NCBI GenBank assembly: GCA_003223255.1
Contig: QHYJ01000088.1
Coordinates: 6,564-50,204, forward strand
Length of the DNA stretch: 43,641 nt
Source: Acidobacteriota bacterium
GTDB lineage: Bacteria; Acidobacteriota; Terriglobia; Acidiferrales; UBA7541
Direction: 5' to 3'
The number at the start of each line of letters is the position of its first letter. The first letter of the stretch is position 1. The notes beneath the pieces were generated by a model. That model searched no databases, was not told the origin of the DNA, and saw only the letters and a list, made by a program, of their open reading frames with translations. Of the stretch, positions 17,308 through 25,960 are shown piece by piece. Position numbers and translations under genes: made by a program.

Positions 17308-18264
17308 CTACTTCGTCCCTCGCGAAGACGAAGTGGATGGGCTAACCCGGAAACGCGAGAGGGCCTCGCCAAGATTTTGAATGAATGCCTCGGAATTGTA
17401 AAGTTCGGCGCTGGTCCGCAGACTCTCCGGTGTAGCAACAGGCTCAGCTATGTCCAACTTAAATTCTCGTGCGATGTCCTCGATGATCTTCGGCCCGATT
17501 GGCCTCTGTTGTTCGACGTAGGCGTTAATCAGGGCATGCTCACACAGCAGGTTCACCACCCGAGGAATCCCCAGCGAATATTTGTGTACGGCTTCCATTG
17601 CCGCGGGACTGAAAATCGGCTGCCCGTTCGCCCCTGCTCCCGCGATCTTCAATCTTTCGAAGATGTAGTCGTGTATTTCTTCTTTCGTTAGTGCGCCCGT
17701 CTTGCAACGAATCATGATACGTTGCCGCAGCTGCCTTAGCTGAGGCAAATTTAGCTTCTCTTCGAACTCAGGCTGGCCAGAGAGTACGATTTGCAGCAAT
17801 TTCTCCGTCGACGTCTCTAAGTTTGTAAGCAGTCGAATCTCTTCAAGCACTGGAAATGTCAGATTTTGGGCTTCGTCGATGATCAATACTGCGGTTTCGC
17901 CTCCCCGGAATCGTTCCACGAGCCATTCATTCAGCTTCATCAGTTGTTGGCTCTTGGAACTCGATTCGCAGCGAATTTCGAATTCTGCCAGCGTAAAGTC
18001 GAAAAACTGGGTCGAATTTATGCGGGAATTAAACAGAAACGCTGTCTTTGTGCCGTGCTGATGCAGCCAATCGAGAAGGCGGTTGACGAGCGTGGTCTTG
18101 CCCGTTCCCACCTCGCCGACGAGCGTCATAATACCTTTCCGTGTCTGTATGCCGTACATCAGACCGGACAAGGTCTCCTCGGTCTGTTTGGTAAGAAACA
18201 GATACCGAGGATCCGGATTCACATTGAATGGGTTTTCTTTTAATCCAAAAAATCTTTTGTACAT
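17308..18264 (-). CDS. ExeA-like AAA ATPase, XrtA/PEP-CTERM-associated
   Basis: A 318-residue AAA ATPase of the ExeA/GspA-like family accompanying XrtA EPS loci (TIGR03015). The start MYKRFFGLKENPFNVNPDP is diagnostic. Walker A is GEVGTGKTT (residues 50-58), and Walker B is VLIIDEAQN with Asp130-Glu131. GQPEFEEKLNLPQLRQLRQR and GIPRVVNLLCEHAL are the usual sensor/arginine-finger regions. The C-terminal 50 residues are variable. It probably energises or organises envelope assembly of the EPS export machine. It starts 60 bases after the beta-barrel gene and ends the export operon. Confidence 0.9.
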   Translation of the reverse strand: MYKRFFGLKENPFNVNPDPRYLFLTKQTEETLSGLMYGIQTRKGIMTLVGEVGTGKTTLVNRLLDWLHQHGTKTAFLFNSRINSTQFFDFTLAEFEIRCESSSKSQQLMKLNEWLVERFRGGETAVLIIDEAQNLTFPVLEEIRLLTNLETSTEKLLQIVLSGQPEFEEKLNLPQLRQLRQRIMIRCKTGALTKEEIHDYIFERLKIAGAGANGQPIFSPAAMEAVHKYSLGIPRVVNLLCEHALINAYVEQQRPIGPKIIEDIAREFKLDIAEPVATPESLRTSAELYNSEAFIQNLGEALSRFRVSPSTSSSRGTK

Positions 18265-18324
18265 AGTCTCGATATCATCGCGACGCGCGCATGATGACTA
18301 CCTTTCGTATCCGGTTTCTTTACA

Positions 18325-19753
18325 TTATCGCAAAACCACTGGCCTCCCATGCCACCCGAAACTCAAGAAGATTTGGTGTTGTGTATAGTCCGTCCCGCAA
18401 TTCGGGCTGTTGCAGAGGGACGGGTTGGAGACTTGAATTTGTGCTTGATATCCAAGCGAAAAGTTCATCGTGCGACCTAACGGTCGGCTCAAACCGGCTC
18501 CCGGTACCCAAGAATCAAAGGTTGGCGAGGCGAGGCCAGTTGCAGCCACAATCTCCTTGTTCTTGGCATATCCGAAATTCAAGCTGCCGTTCCACACTCG
18601 CGTGAGCCGCCGACTCATCGTGGCACCGACTAAATCCGTGCTTGCCCCGTTAAACAGGCCACTGCCGTTGCTTATTCCGTGTAAGTAGCTCAGGGCCACG
18701 CTGCCTTGACGGAACGCGTATTTCAGTGACGCGCTTCCTGATCCCGACACCCTCCGCGTCAAACCGTTTATGGGCACGCGAAACGTGGTGACCTCAGGTC
18801 CGCCCGCCAGGTTTAGCGCCAGCCTTCCTGTAATTCTTCTTCCAAACAAAAGCTGGGCTACATGGTCGCCCAAAGCTTGTGCTACACCGGGATAATGATA
18901 TGCGCTGAAACGGTAGCCTAATCCGATGTCGTCTTTCCGGGTGATGGCGTAATTGTACCCGGCATTTAGAATCTCAGTATCATTGTTTATGTTTTCGGAA
19001 TTAGTGAACCGCAATAACCCGTGTACCGCCGCGAACGTCATTGACCCTCGTCGGCTCACGTCGTAAGTCACTTGCGCAGCGGAGGAATTGCTGTAGCGGG
19101 GGCCAGTTGCGGTGAAGATTGTTTGACCTGGAACGAAGTAGCCCAGGCAAAGGCACGGCCAGAGTTCCAGTGATTCCGGCATAGGCCAGTCCGCTAGTGC
19201 CCCCGAACCCAAACTCGCTCTGGGGCAAGTATGAGAATTGGTCAACCAAGAGCGCGTGCCATCTCCGCTCATCGATCGCATAGACTGCCGCGAATTGATG
19301 ATAGTGCCCGTTTCCCTGGAGCTTGTCCGTGGAAGAAAAGCCGCCACCCGAATAATTGACTGAAAGTGAGGTGTGGCTCCACGCTTCAACGGCGCTCAGG
19401 TCGCCGCTCACAAAACTCGTTGTATCCCATCCCATGCTTGGTGCGCGATTTAGTGAATTGGAACGGACGGCGTTACTGTACCGGATCCCTGGTACCGAAT
19501 AACTGTGCCGCATCTTTGCAGTGCCTATTGTTGGGTTCTGAATCCCGGTCACAGGCCCCATATCCGGTTGCAGTGTCTGACTGCCCTGATCTAGGCCTTG
19601 CTCATCATCGCTGAGATCGGGAAGGGGCATCAGCACGCGCGCCGCCGGCTTCGGCCTTTCTCCGCTCTCTTGCTGGGCCGAGAGCGGTAACGTGCAAAGA
19701 CCAACGACCGTTCCCCAGATAAATCCACGCACCAGTCTTCGGTAGTCCTTCAT
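18325..19753 (-). pseudogene. Outer-membrane beta-barrel protein of EPS locus, interrupted by a +1 frameshift
   Basis: Two overlapping frames encode one protein. The 5' part (from ATG 19753, GGAAAAG in front) has a signal peptide ending LCTLPLSAQ, then about 185 residues up to TGTLAVPLPG. The sequence then makes sense only in the next frame, which continues YFVPGQTIFTATGPRYSNSS through repeated beta-strand patterns to GTDYTQHQIFLSFGWHGRP (stop at 18325). Deleting one G from the GGG at 19142-19144 restores a single frame of about 475 codons. The C-terminal strands alternate polar and apolar residues as in outer-membrane barrels, and the position beside the Wza homologue fits a PEP-CTERM-locus barrel protein. 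It is either a sequencing indel or a true loss of function. Confidence 0.75.
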
Positions 19754-19762
19754 AGCTTTTCC

Positions 19763-20413
19763 TTACGGCACCACAATCACGTCCCCGGATTGCAGCTCAA
19801 TGTTCTGCTCAGGATTCTTCCCGCTGATTGCATCTTTGTAGTTGAATGGCAATTTAATTTGCTTGCCATTCTCCGTCCTCAGGATGTAGATGTTCTTCAC
19901 CCGGCCAAATTGCGTGAACCCCCCGCTGTTAGAGAGTGCCTGTAGCACGGTCAGGTGTGGAAGGAGCGCATACGCGCCAGCTCTAGTGACCTCTCCGTTC
20001 ACGTAAACCCGCTGGCTGTTGATTTCCGTCACGCTCACGGTCACCTGCGGGTTGTTCATATACTTCTTTAATCCTTCGGTGAGCATTCCCGCCAGCTCCA
20101 TGGGTGTAAGCCCTGCTGCCTGCACATCGTTCAGCAGGGGCAGAGTGATCTTTCCATCGGGGCGCACGGGGACCGTCCGCGTCAATTGATCTTCCTTCCA
20201 GACGTCAACTCTCACTACATCTTGTGGCCCAATTTTATAGGCTGCGTTTTCCGCGGCGGCCTGCGCAGCACTTGAGCCTGCCTGGCTTTGCGACTCCTTG
20301 GCCTCTTCTCTTGCCTCCCTCTTTTTCCCCTGCGCAGAAGCGTTCTGACTACTTGTGGGAGTGCCACTTACGAACGAGAAGGCTGCCAGAATCATAAGAA
20401 TCGTACTTTTCAT
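19763..20413 (-). CDS. Wza-type polysaccharide export lipoprotein/periplasmic protein
   Basis: A 216-residue polysaccharide biosynthesis/export protein. A signal sequence (MKSTILMILAAFSFVSG) is followed by a charged linker. The Poly_export domain, YKIGPQDVVRVDVWKEDQLTRT with VPVRPDGKITLPLLNDVQAAG, comes next, then a SLBB domain with QRVYVNGEVTRAGAYALLPH and LSNSGGFTQFGRVKNIYILR. It should form the periplasmic/outer-membrane conduit for EPS. ATG 20413 (GAAGGAAC upstream) is chosen: the longer frame to 20530 overlaps the regulator gene and lacks a signal peptide at its start. No lipobox Cys is obvious. It is shorter than E. coli Wza, as is usual for PEP-CTERM-type exporters (TIGR03027). Confidence 0.9.
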   Translation of the reverse strand: MKSTILMILAAFSFVSGTPTSSQNASAQGKKREAREEAKESQSQAGSSAAQAAAENAAYKIGPQDVVRVDVWKEDQLTRTVPVRPDGKITLPLLNDVQAAGLTPMELAGMLTEGLKKYMNNPQVTVSVTEINSQRVYVNGEVTRAGAYALLPHLTVLQALSNSGGFTQFGRVKNIYILRTENGKQIKLPFNYKDAISGKNPEQNIELQSGDVIVVP

Positions 20414-20436
20414 TTCAGTTCCTTCGCCCCGACTTC

Positions 20437-21387
20437 CTACTGCTTCCCTTCCAGACCTGTTTGCTTGATCTTGTAGAGCAGAGATTTGTAGCTGATCTGG
20501 AGTTGCTGAGCCGCCCGCTTCCGGTTCCAATGCGTTCGCTCGAGCGCTTTGGAGATCAAATCACGCTCGGTTTGCCGCGAAGCCGCGCGCGCCGCCATTT
20601 TCAACGATAAACTCCGCGATTCCTCCGCGTGGGTTGGTTCTGGCTTTGGCATTTCCTGAAGTTCCTGAATAGCTTTCCCGGCATCACCAAGCACCACAAT
20701 TTTTCTTGCGAGGTTTTCCAGTTCCCGCACGTTCCCTGGCCAGGCATGCCCCACGAGCATTTCCCTTTCCTTGTTGCTCAGTACAGGAAGGTTGCGCACC
20801 AACTCAGCCTTATATTTTGTGAGGAAATGCTCCATCAGCGGGAGGATGTCTTCCCTTCTGTCCCTCAAGGGAGGCAAGCGTAAGCAAACACCATTGATCC
20901 TGAAATACAACTCACTGCGAAATCTCCCCGCTTCCATCTCCTTCTCGAGGTTCCGGGACGTGGAAGCGATTAAGCGTGCGCTGTTGCGCACGTTCTCGTC
21001 ACTCTCCCCGTCAGGCAGAAGTGAGAGTAGAACCTTCTGACACGCAAGATCCAGCTCATCGATCCCGTCCAGAAATAGAGTGCGTACGACATCCTCGGGC
21101 CTCTCATCACTGCCTCTCAAATCGGACCTCAATTGTGCGAGAAATTCTTCCGCCTCCAGCGTCCGGCAACTCAACTTCTTAAGCGGTGTGTGACAATGTT
21201 TGGAGAGCCGGTGAATGAGGCGGCCGTAAACTTCTTTGCCGGTCCCACTCTCCCCCATCAACAGCACGGGGATGTTCGTGCGAGCAACTTCCCGGACTAT
21301 TGCATTCAAGCCTCGAATCGAAGGGGAACAGCCTGCAACAAAGGCACTTTTCGCTGATTGGTGCGCGTGACTCAAGGATGTGCTCAC
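20437..21387 (-). CDS. Sigma-54-activator-like AAA/Fis-HTH protein lacking GAFTGA
   Basis: A 316-residue regulator with an AAA domain and a Fis-type HTH but no receiver. Walker A GESGTGKEV and the arginine-finger region RFRSELYFRINGVCLRLPPL are intact, and the HTH reads WNRKRAAQQLQISYKSLL. Two hallmarks are missing. The stretch where ELFG...GAFTGA belongs is replaced by LEAEEFLAQLRSDLRGSDE, and Walker B is LFLDGIDEL, with Gly for the catalytic Glu. It probably cannot remodel sigma-54 holoenzyme and may act as a DNA-binding antagonist or tether. I prefer GTG 21387 (GGAG five bases upstream) to TTG 21426, because the sigma-54-like promoter at 21410-21425 overlaps the latter. It precedes the export genes in one operon (24-base gap). 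Confidence 0.82.
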   Translation of the reverse strand: MSTSLSHAHQSAKSAFVAGCSPSIRGLNAIVREVARTNIPVLLMGESGTGKEVYGRLIHRLSKHCHTPLKKLSCRTLEAEEFLAQLRSDLRGSDERPEDVVRTLFLDGIDELDLACQKVLLSLLPDGESDENVRNSARLIASTSRNLEKEMEAGRFRSELYFRINGVCLRLPPLRDRREDILPLMEHFLTKYKAELVRNLPVLSNKEREMLVGHAWPGNVRELENLARKIVVLGDAGKAIQELQEMPKPEPTHAEESRSLSLKMAARAASRQTERDLISKALERTHWNRKRAAQQLQISYKSLLYKIKQTGLEGKQ

Positions 21388-21409
21388 AAATGCTCCGAAC
21401 TTGAGCAAA

Positions 21410-21425
21410 AGCAAATCCCATTCCA
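21410..21425 (-). promoter_or_regulatory. Sigma-54 promoter candidate for regulator/export operon
   Basis: Minus-strand TGGAATGGGATTTGCT has TGG and TTTGCT elements with exact GG-N10-GC spacing. The predicted start is near 21399, giving a short leader that still includes the GGAG ribosome site of GTG 21387. It would drive the degenerate activator, the export protein, the beta-barrel and the ATPase. Confidence 0.5.
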
Positions 21426-21856
21426 AGTGGAGCGCTGGGCTATAAGGCGAACTAGACTGATTAAAGCCTTTTCTTTCCTCAAGTTACACAAGGGTTTGGT
21501 AATAGGTCTCGGCTCGATGAATGTAGCCAAAAGTCCTGATTTTGTTCCAAGAAGTGGCAAACTCTTTTCCTTTCTCCGTCTCCGGAAAGGCCGCACCAAG
21601 GGCACCCTGTTTCCCATTTCTCTTCCTTCTCTTGATGGTTCCAATCCCGGCTTTCCTTCTGGACCGTATCATTCATCTTCTTCAGCAGGGCTCCGCGTGG
21701 GTTACGAGAGCCATCTGCGATCTTTTCGGTGTCCCTGCATCAACCCTCCATCGCGAAGTTGCGCCAGGGTTTAGTGTTTCAGCGCGCAAAGTCGATATTG
21801 CAGTGCGGCGGCATCCGTTCCAGCGTGACGCCGTTCTTCTTGGCGCTGCTAGTCGC
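21426..21856. other. Intergenic region between BY-kinase and regulator operon
   Basis: 430 bases with no convincing gene. A plus-strand hairpin at 21569-21590 (CCTTTC...GAAAGG) lacks a T-run, so it is not a clear terminator. Short open frames here have no ribosome site or family features. Confidence 0.5.
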
Positions 21857-22756
21857 TCATTTTCGGTTGTAGTAAAGGTCACCGTAGGAATCGCATTTCT
21901 CGACTTGATTGAGCACGACGCCGAGCAAATTCTTGTTCCGAAATTCCTCTGCTGCTTTCCCTGCGTCATCAGCATCCGTTGAGCCGGCCCGAAGTACAAA
22001 CAGTACGCCATCTGCCAGGTCTGCAAGAACGCTTGCATCGTGAACCGGTAGGGCGGGGGGCGAGTCAATTATTATCCAATCGAAAATAAGTGTGAGATAG
22101 TCGAGCAGGTGTTTCATCTTATCGCTAAGTAGCAAGTCGCTGCTGGATACGGGCGTCCCGGCAGGGATCAAAAAAAGATTCTCTTGCACGCCTTGTTGGA
22201 TTACCGCACATTCGTCGGCATCGCCTCGCAAATAGTCCGTAAGCCCTGGACTGCGTGGCGCTCCCAGCGTTGCGTGCAATTGCGGTACATGCAAGTCCGC
22301 GTCTAGAAGCAGGACACGCCGCTCCGGTTGGCGGATAATTGATTGCGCAAGATTTGCTGCCACAAAAGTTTTTCCCTCCCCCGCAACGCTGCTCGTCAAG
22401 AGAAGCCGCCGCAGAGTGCGAGTACCGGCAATCTGGCACAAACGAGAGCGAAGCGTTCGGAACCCCTCCGCTCCGACACGCCCAGTAGTTCGGTCTCCAA
22501 ATAACGCACTGCTTGGACAGAGTCTCCACTGAGGGTGGGCACAACGTCTAACCAGTTCCTCGTAACACGACGGAGCGACGTGAGTGCTGTCAGCTGTGAT
22601 GGGTGAACGTGCCGGGGAAGGCGCCAGGTCAGTTTCTCTTGGGATAGAGCGCTGTATTTCGCCTGCAACCTCTACAACGCAAGACTCCAACCCAGCGGCA
22701 GTTTGCGTGGCTCTCTCTTGCGCAGCTTTCTTCAAGGCTTCGTGAATTCGACTCAT
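21857..22756 (-). CDS. CpsD/CapB-type bacterial tyrosine kinase (BY-kinase), XrtA-associated
   Basis: A 299-residue cytoplasmic BY-kinase. Walker A is TSSVAGEGKTFVAANLA (about residues 122-138), Walker A' is RVLLLDADLHVPQLH and Walker B is WIIIDSPPALPVHDAS. The C-terminus ends in a Tyr cluster (SYGDLYYNRK), the usual autophosphorylation tail. The N-terminus MSRIHEALKKAAQER is typical of PEP-CTERM-locus tyrosine kinases (TIGR03018). It partners with the Wzz-type protein encoded 26 bases upstream to set EPS chain length and export. It is the last gene of a two-gene operon. Confidence 0.92.
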   Translation of the reverse strand: MSRIHEALKKAAQERATQTAAGLESCVVEVAGEIQRSIPRETDLAPSPARSPITADSTHVAPSCYEELVRRCAHPQWRLCPSSALFGDRTTGRVGAEGFRTLRSRLCQIAGTRTLRRLLLTSSVAGEGKTFVAANLAQSIIRQPERRVLLLDADLHVPQLHATLGAPRSPGLTDYLRGDADECAVIQQGVQENLFLIPAGTPVSSSDLLLSDKMKHLLDYLTLIFDWIIIDSPPALPVHDASVLADLADGVLFVLRAGSTDADDAGKAAEEFRNKNLLGVVLNQVEKCDSYGDLYYNRK

Positions 22757-22782
22757 CGGTCCCTAAGGTACCTTTCTCCGAC

Positions 22783-24282
22783 TTAGTTCCTTGCAGCGAC
22801 CAAAAGCTTTAAACTTTCTCCATCTCCATGGCTTTCAAACGGCAGGTCAAGAACCGGCAAACTCGTTAGGACCGGGAGTTTCAGATAGGTTTCTACGTCC
22901 CTCTCGGTGTGGAGAGTCTTGTCCATCAACATCAGGAGATACAGCACAAACAAACCCAAGGCCGTCCCTCCACCCAAGCCTCCTCCAGCGAAATTCAGTA
23001 TCTTGGGGAATGAAGGGTTCGTCGGAAGGCTCGGTGGATCCAGGACGCGAAACTGCTCACCTTCCTGCTGGTGAACTAGGTCTCTTGCCATTGCGGAATT
23101 ATCCCGCTTCCTTAACAGGTCGTTATAGAAGTCCAGTGCGCTTTGGTAGTTCCGCGTCAATTCCTTCAATTGCTGTTCCACCATGGGGCTGGCCTCTATG
23201 TGGCTCTCGACAACCCTAATCTGATCCTGAATCTTCGTCTGCCGCTTCAGCAGCTCCGTATAGTTAAGCTCCGCTTCCTGTATCTTTGCTCGGAGTTGCT
23301 GCATCTCGGGTGGCTCAATCATTTTCCGAGATTTCGCGCGCGCATCATTGAGATTTGAAGATCCCTCAATCTTTTTCTTGAGCTCCGAAATCTCATTCTT
23401 CATTTTGACCACATCGGGGTGCTCTGCTGTGTACCGCGACTCGAGAACTGCTAACTGCTCTTGTCGAGTCCGCAGTTGCTCCTCCAGAGTTTCGGGGTTG
23501 GCGTCAGTTTCCGATTTTTTCCGATTGGCTTGCTGCTGACTTAGCAGACTCTCATTGAACGTTTTATCCTGCTGTGCTCGAGATAGCGCCTGGGTGTTTG
23601 CATCCAATTGGGAGTTGAGCGTGGTCAAGAGAGTAAGGTTGCCTTGGCCCTCCTCTGGCAACATTCCAATATATTGCCTTTTGAATTGGGCCAGCTTCGC
23701 ATCCTGCTCATCCAGTTTAGCCTTGGCTTCATCCAGTTGCCTGCTGATGAATAAAGTCGTGCGGCTGGCCTGTTGTTCTAAAGCTCGCGAATTCTGTTCC
23801 AAGAACATGGAGGTGATTTCCGTGCAAATCTGCTGCGCGAGTTGGGCATTGTTGAATGTCACGTTCACTTCAAAACCAGGCAGGCTTCGGTCCTGAGTCC
23901 CAGGCATGGCTTCGAGGGGAGAAACCACGACTGCCTTTCGCAGGCGCTCTACCAAATCCTCCATATGCACTTTGGGTCGTTCATCGACGTAAAGATTGAA
24001 TTTTTCTATGATGGGCTCGAGTCGACTCCGGCTCAAAATCTCCCCTTTCATCGAGGACAGGCGCTGGCTCAGATCTTCGGTCACCACAGGTTTCACATAA
24101 TCAGCCGGAACCGCAGGCCGCGAAACCAACACGAGTGTTCGGGAGGTGTATTGCTTTGGAATCTGAGTGGCAACCAACAGGCACATTGCTGCGAAGCCCA
24201 GGGCACAAGCCGGGAGCATCCACCAATGCTTGCGGAGCACCCTCTTGACGTCTGCAGTGGTGAACTCTCCATTGCGAACCAT
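22783..24282 (-). CDS. Wzz/PCP-type chain-length determinant protein, XrtA-associated
   Basis: About 499 residues. There is an N-terminal membrane helix (WWMLPACALGFAAMCLLVA), then a Wzz domain starting QYTSRTLVLVSRPAVPADY. A long coiled-coil periplasmic region (about residues 170-400, Gln/Glu/Lys-rich) follows, with YTAEHPDVVKMKNEI. A C-terminal GNVR-like/Pro-rich part, RVLDPPSLPTNPSFPKI, leads into a second membrane helix (GGGLGGGTALGLFVLYLL). It should regulate polymer length with Wzy and act as the membrane activator of the BY-kinase. I prefer ATG 24282 (MVRNGEFTTADVKRV; GGGAG eight bases upstream) to 24387, which would place the sigma-54-like site inside the gene. Confidence 0.9.
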   Translation of the reverse strand: MVRNGEFTTADVKRVLRKHWWMLPACALGFAAMCLLVATQIPKQYTSRTLVLVSRPAVPADYVKPVVTEDLSQRLSSMKGEILSRSRLEPIIEKFNLYVDERPKVHMEDLVERLRKAVVVSPLEAMPGTQDRSLPGFEVNVTFNNAQLAQQICTEITSMFLEQNSRALEQQASRTTLFISRQLDEAKAKLDEQDAKLAQFKRQYIGMLPEEGQGNLTLLTTLNSQLDANTQALSRAQQDKTFNESLLSQQQANRKKSETDANPETLEEQLRTRQEQLAVLESRYTAEHPDVVKMKNEISELKKKIEGSSNLNDARAKSRKMIEPPEMQQLRAKIQEAELNYTELLKRQTKIQDQIRVVESHIEASPMVEQQLKELTRNYQSALDFYNDLLRKRDNSAMARDLVHQQEGEQFRVLDPPSLPTNPSFPKILNFAGGGLGGGTALGLFVLYLLMLMDKTLHTERDVETYLKLPVLTSLPVLDLPFESHGDGESLKLLVAARN

Positions 24283-24329
24283 GCTTGTCACTCCCAAACT
24301 ACAGTCAGACAGCGTCACGGGAGCGAAAT

Positions 24330-24345
24330 TGCACGCGAATAGCCA
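24330..24345 (-). promoter_or_regulatory. Sigma-54 promoter candidate for Wzz/BY-kinase operon
   Basis: Minus-strand TGGCTATTCGCGTGCA keeps TGGC and GTGCA with exact spacing. The predicted start is near 24319, 37 bases before the chosen Wzz start. A perfect dyad (TCTATT-TC-AATAGA, 24387-24400) is centred about 75 bases upstream of the start, where an activator could bind. Confidence 0.45.
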
Positions 24346-24386
24346 CGATCTCGCCCTTCGCCACATTGGCAAGGTGATTAAAGGCA

Positions 24387-24400
24387 TCTATTTCAATAGA
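24387..24400. promoter_or_regulatory. Dyad upstream of Wzz promoter
   Basis: TCTATT-N2-AATAGA, a perfect 6-bp inverted repeat about 75 bases upstream of the predicted sigma-54 start. A possible activator site; short enough to be chance. Confidence 0.3.
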
Positions 24401-24542
24401 CTGCGATAATTTTGGCCCCGCAGGACAAATCTAGGGCACAGAATCCCGCAACCCATCAGGTAAAGTGGAACTTTTGTATCCAGAATATCCCAAGATTTGT
24501 CCATCAGGCCTGGTAGCATGGATCAGCTGACGAGAGGCATTT

Positions 24543-24914
24543 TTGACCAACCGACAAATCTCTTTGGAAATCTTAAGCTATGTTGATTCCAAGGCGGCTC
24601 AGGTCCACTACAAGATCGCCCAGTGCCACCTCAGGATGGCAAAACTGGGCTTCTGCTTATCGGGAACCTACGCAGGCTTGAATTGCGCCAAACTGGGGCG
24701 CACAGCGTCCTCAGTCTGCTCTCGCCGGCGCATATATGGCTCAAGGGCAAGACGGCAAGCCGAGGAAGTCTTGCAGGAAGCTAAGGCGCAACTCAACTGC
24801 GACCCGGCAGGCTGCTGAATGCTGGGAGACTACTAGCTCAATCAAGGCGACACGACCAAAGCGCCAACCGCGGAAAAAGCTTCCCGCGCTCTGAGCGAAC
24901 TTTCCGGCAGTTGA
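24543..24914 (+). pseudogene. Decayed TPR-protein fragment
   Basis: The plus strand reads like the C-terminal part of a tetratricopeptide protein broken by stops. KAAQVHYKIAQCHLRMAK is a TPR helix pair. After a scrambled stretch come EEVLQEAKAQLNCDPAGC, a stop, LGDY, another stop, and LNQGDTTKAPTAEKASRALS before the final TGA. The helical TPR pattern persists on both sides of the stops. No start with a ribosome site is seen. It lies opposite in direction to the surrounding EPS genes. TPR proteins are common in XrtA loci (PrsT type), so this may be the remnant of one. That link is inference. Confidence 0.4.
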
Positions 24915-24931
24915 AGCCCGACACGAAGCCG

Positions 24932-25849
24932 CTACGGAATGACGGCAGTGACTTGGTTTGAGTAGCCGCTTTCGAGGCCAGTGGAATCCACCGCGGTGGT
25001 CACGTAATAGTAGGTGGTGCCATTCACCACGTTTGCGTCGGTGTAGGTGACCGTTGGTGCGGACACGGAACCAATTCTTACGTACCCGGACCCACTCACC
25101 GTGCTTCGATACACATTGTAACCGGTCACCGTTGTGGTCGTGCTGGCGATCCACGACAAAGCTACCGTGTGCGTCTGCGTGACGGCAGCCGTGAAATTCA
25201 CACCGGCCACATTCACGCTGTTTACGGTAACGGACTGATTGGCGGGGCTAAAGGTGTACCCAGTGTTGCTTGGAGTCACCGTGTAAGTCCCGTTCGCCAA
25301 CGATCCGAAACTATAATTCCCGGAACTGTCGGTGGTGGTTGTAGCAGCCGCCGCCCCGCTCAGCATGACGGTGGCGCCACTCCCGCCGACCGTAGGCCTA
25401 ATCGTTCCGGAGATGCTGTAGGAATTGGTTTGCGCCGTGGCCGTGAAATTGATTGCCGTAAGATTGGCGCCGTTCAACGTCGCGTTCTGGCTGGTTGGAC
25501 TGAAGGTGTAACCCGTATGGTTGGGAGTAACCGCATACGTGCCGTTTGCCAAGCCCGTGAAAGTATAAGCGCCGGAACTGTTGGCCGTGGTCGTGAGCGA
25601 TCCCGCTCCACTTAAGGTAACGGTAGCGCCACTCCCTCCAGCGGCGGGAGTAATCGTCCCGGAGATGCTGTACGTTGTTGGCGGGGGTGGATTGGTTTGA
25701 TTCTGCCCAGTTACGAAGCGTGCGCAGCCGGAAGAGTAAGTGGAGGCGGTCAGAATCGTGGCCGCAAGAAGTGCCCGCGCCGCTCGGGAACCGCGCCCTG
25801 CGGAGCACCAAAGATAACCCCAGCAATCTTTCGAGTGATCAGGTCTCAT
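24932..25849 (-). CDS. Secreted/lipoprotein-like protein with two SdrB-like repeats and a fibronectin III domain
   Basis: About 305 residues. The N-terminus has a hydrophobic segment (ARALLAATILTASTYSSGCA) ending in a Cys that could be a lipobox, although the residues before it are not ideal. Two 84-residue carboxypeptidase-regulatory/SdrB-like modules follow (YSISGTITPAAGGSGATVTL and YSISGTIRPTVGGSGATVML), each ending in TGYTFSP... NFTA. A fibronectin type III domain comes last (VALSWIASTTTTVTGYNVYR to GYSNQVTAVIP). It is probably surface-exposed and structural or adhesive. The start is uncertain: ATG 25849 gives an N-terminus with a plausible export signal, and GTG 25900 is the alternative. 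No strong ribosome site is seen at either. Confidence 0.75.
   Translation of the reverse strand: MRPDHSKDCWGYLWCSAGRGSRAARALLAATILTASTYSSGCARFVTGQNQTNPPPPTTYSISGTITPAAGGSGATVTLSGAGSLTTTANSSGAYTFTGLANGTYAVTPNHTGYTFSPTSQNATLNGANLTAINFTATAQTNSYSISGTIRPTVGGSGATVMLSGAAAATTTTDSSGNYSFGSLANGTYTVTPSNTGYTFSPANQSVTVNSVNVAGVNFTAAVTQTHTVALSWIASTTTTVTGYNVYRSTVSGSGYVRIGSVSAPTVTYTDANVVNGTTYYYVTTAVDSTGLESGYSNQVTAVIP
25169..25420 (-). repeat. SdrB-like module, copy 2 (84 codons)
   Basis: Second tandem copy, YSISGTIRPTVGGSG through VNFTAAVTQT, directly adjoining copy 1. Confidence 0.75.
25421..25672 (-). repeat. SdrB-like module, copy 1 (84 codons)
   Basis: In-frame tandem coding repeat with a period of 252 bp. 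It encodes YSISGTITPAAGGSG through INFTATAQTN. Confidence 0.75.
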
Positions 25850-25960
25850 CGGCCTGGGCGCGTTATCTGTGCCTGGACGCAAGAGTACGTTTATCTCCAC
25901 TAGAGAGAAACTGCTTGGGAGTCCAGATTCGGTACAGGGATTTACCCTGCCCTATCGGAC

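Noticed and set aside
25859-25874. Minus-strand AGGCACAGATAACGCG as sigma-54 site for the fibronectin-III protein
   Set aside because: Spacing fits, but the -12 box is poor and the predicted start would fall on the start codon.
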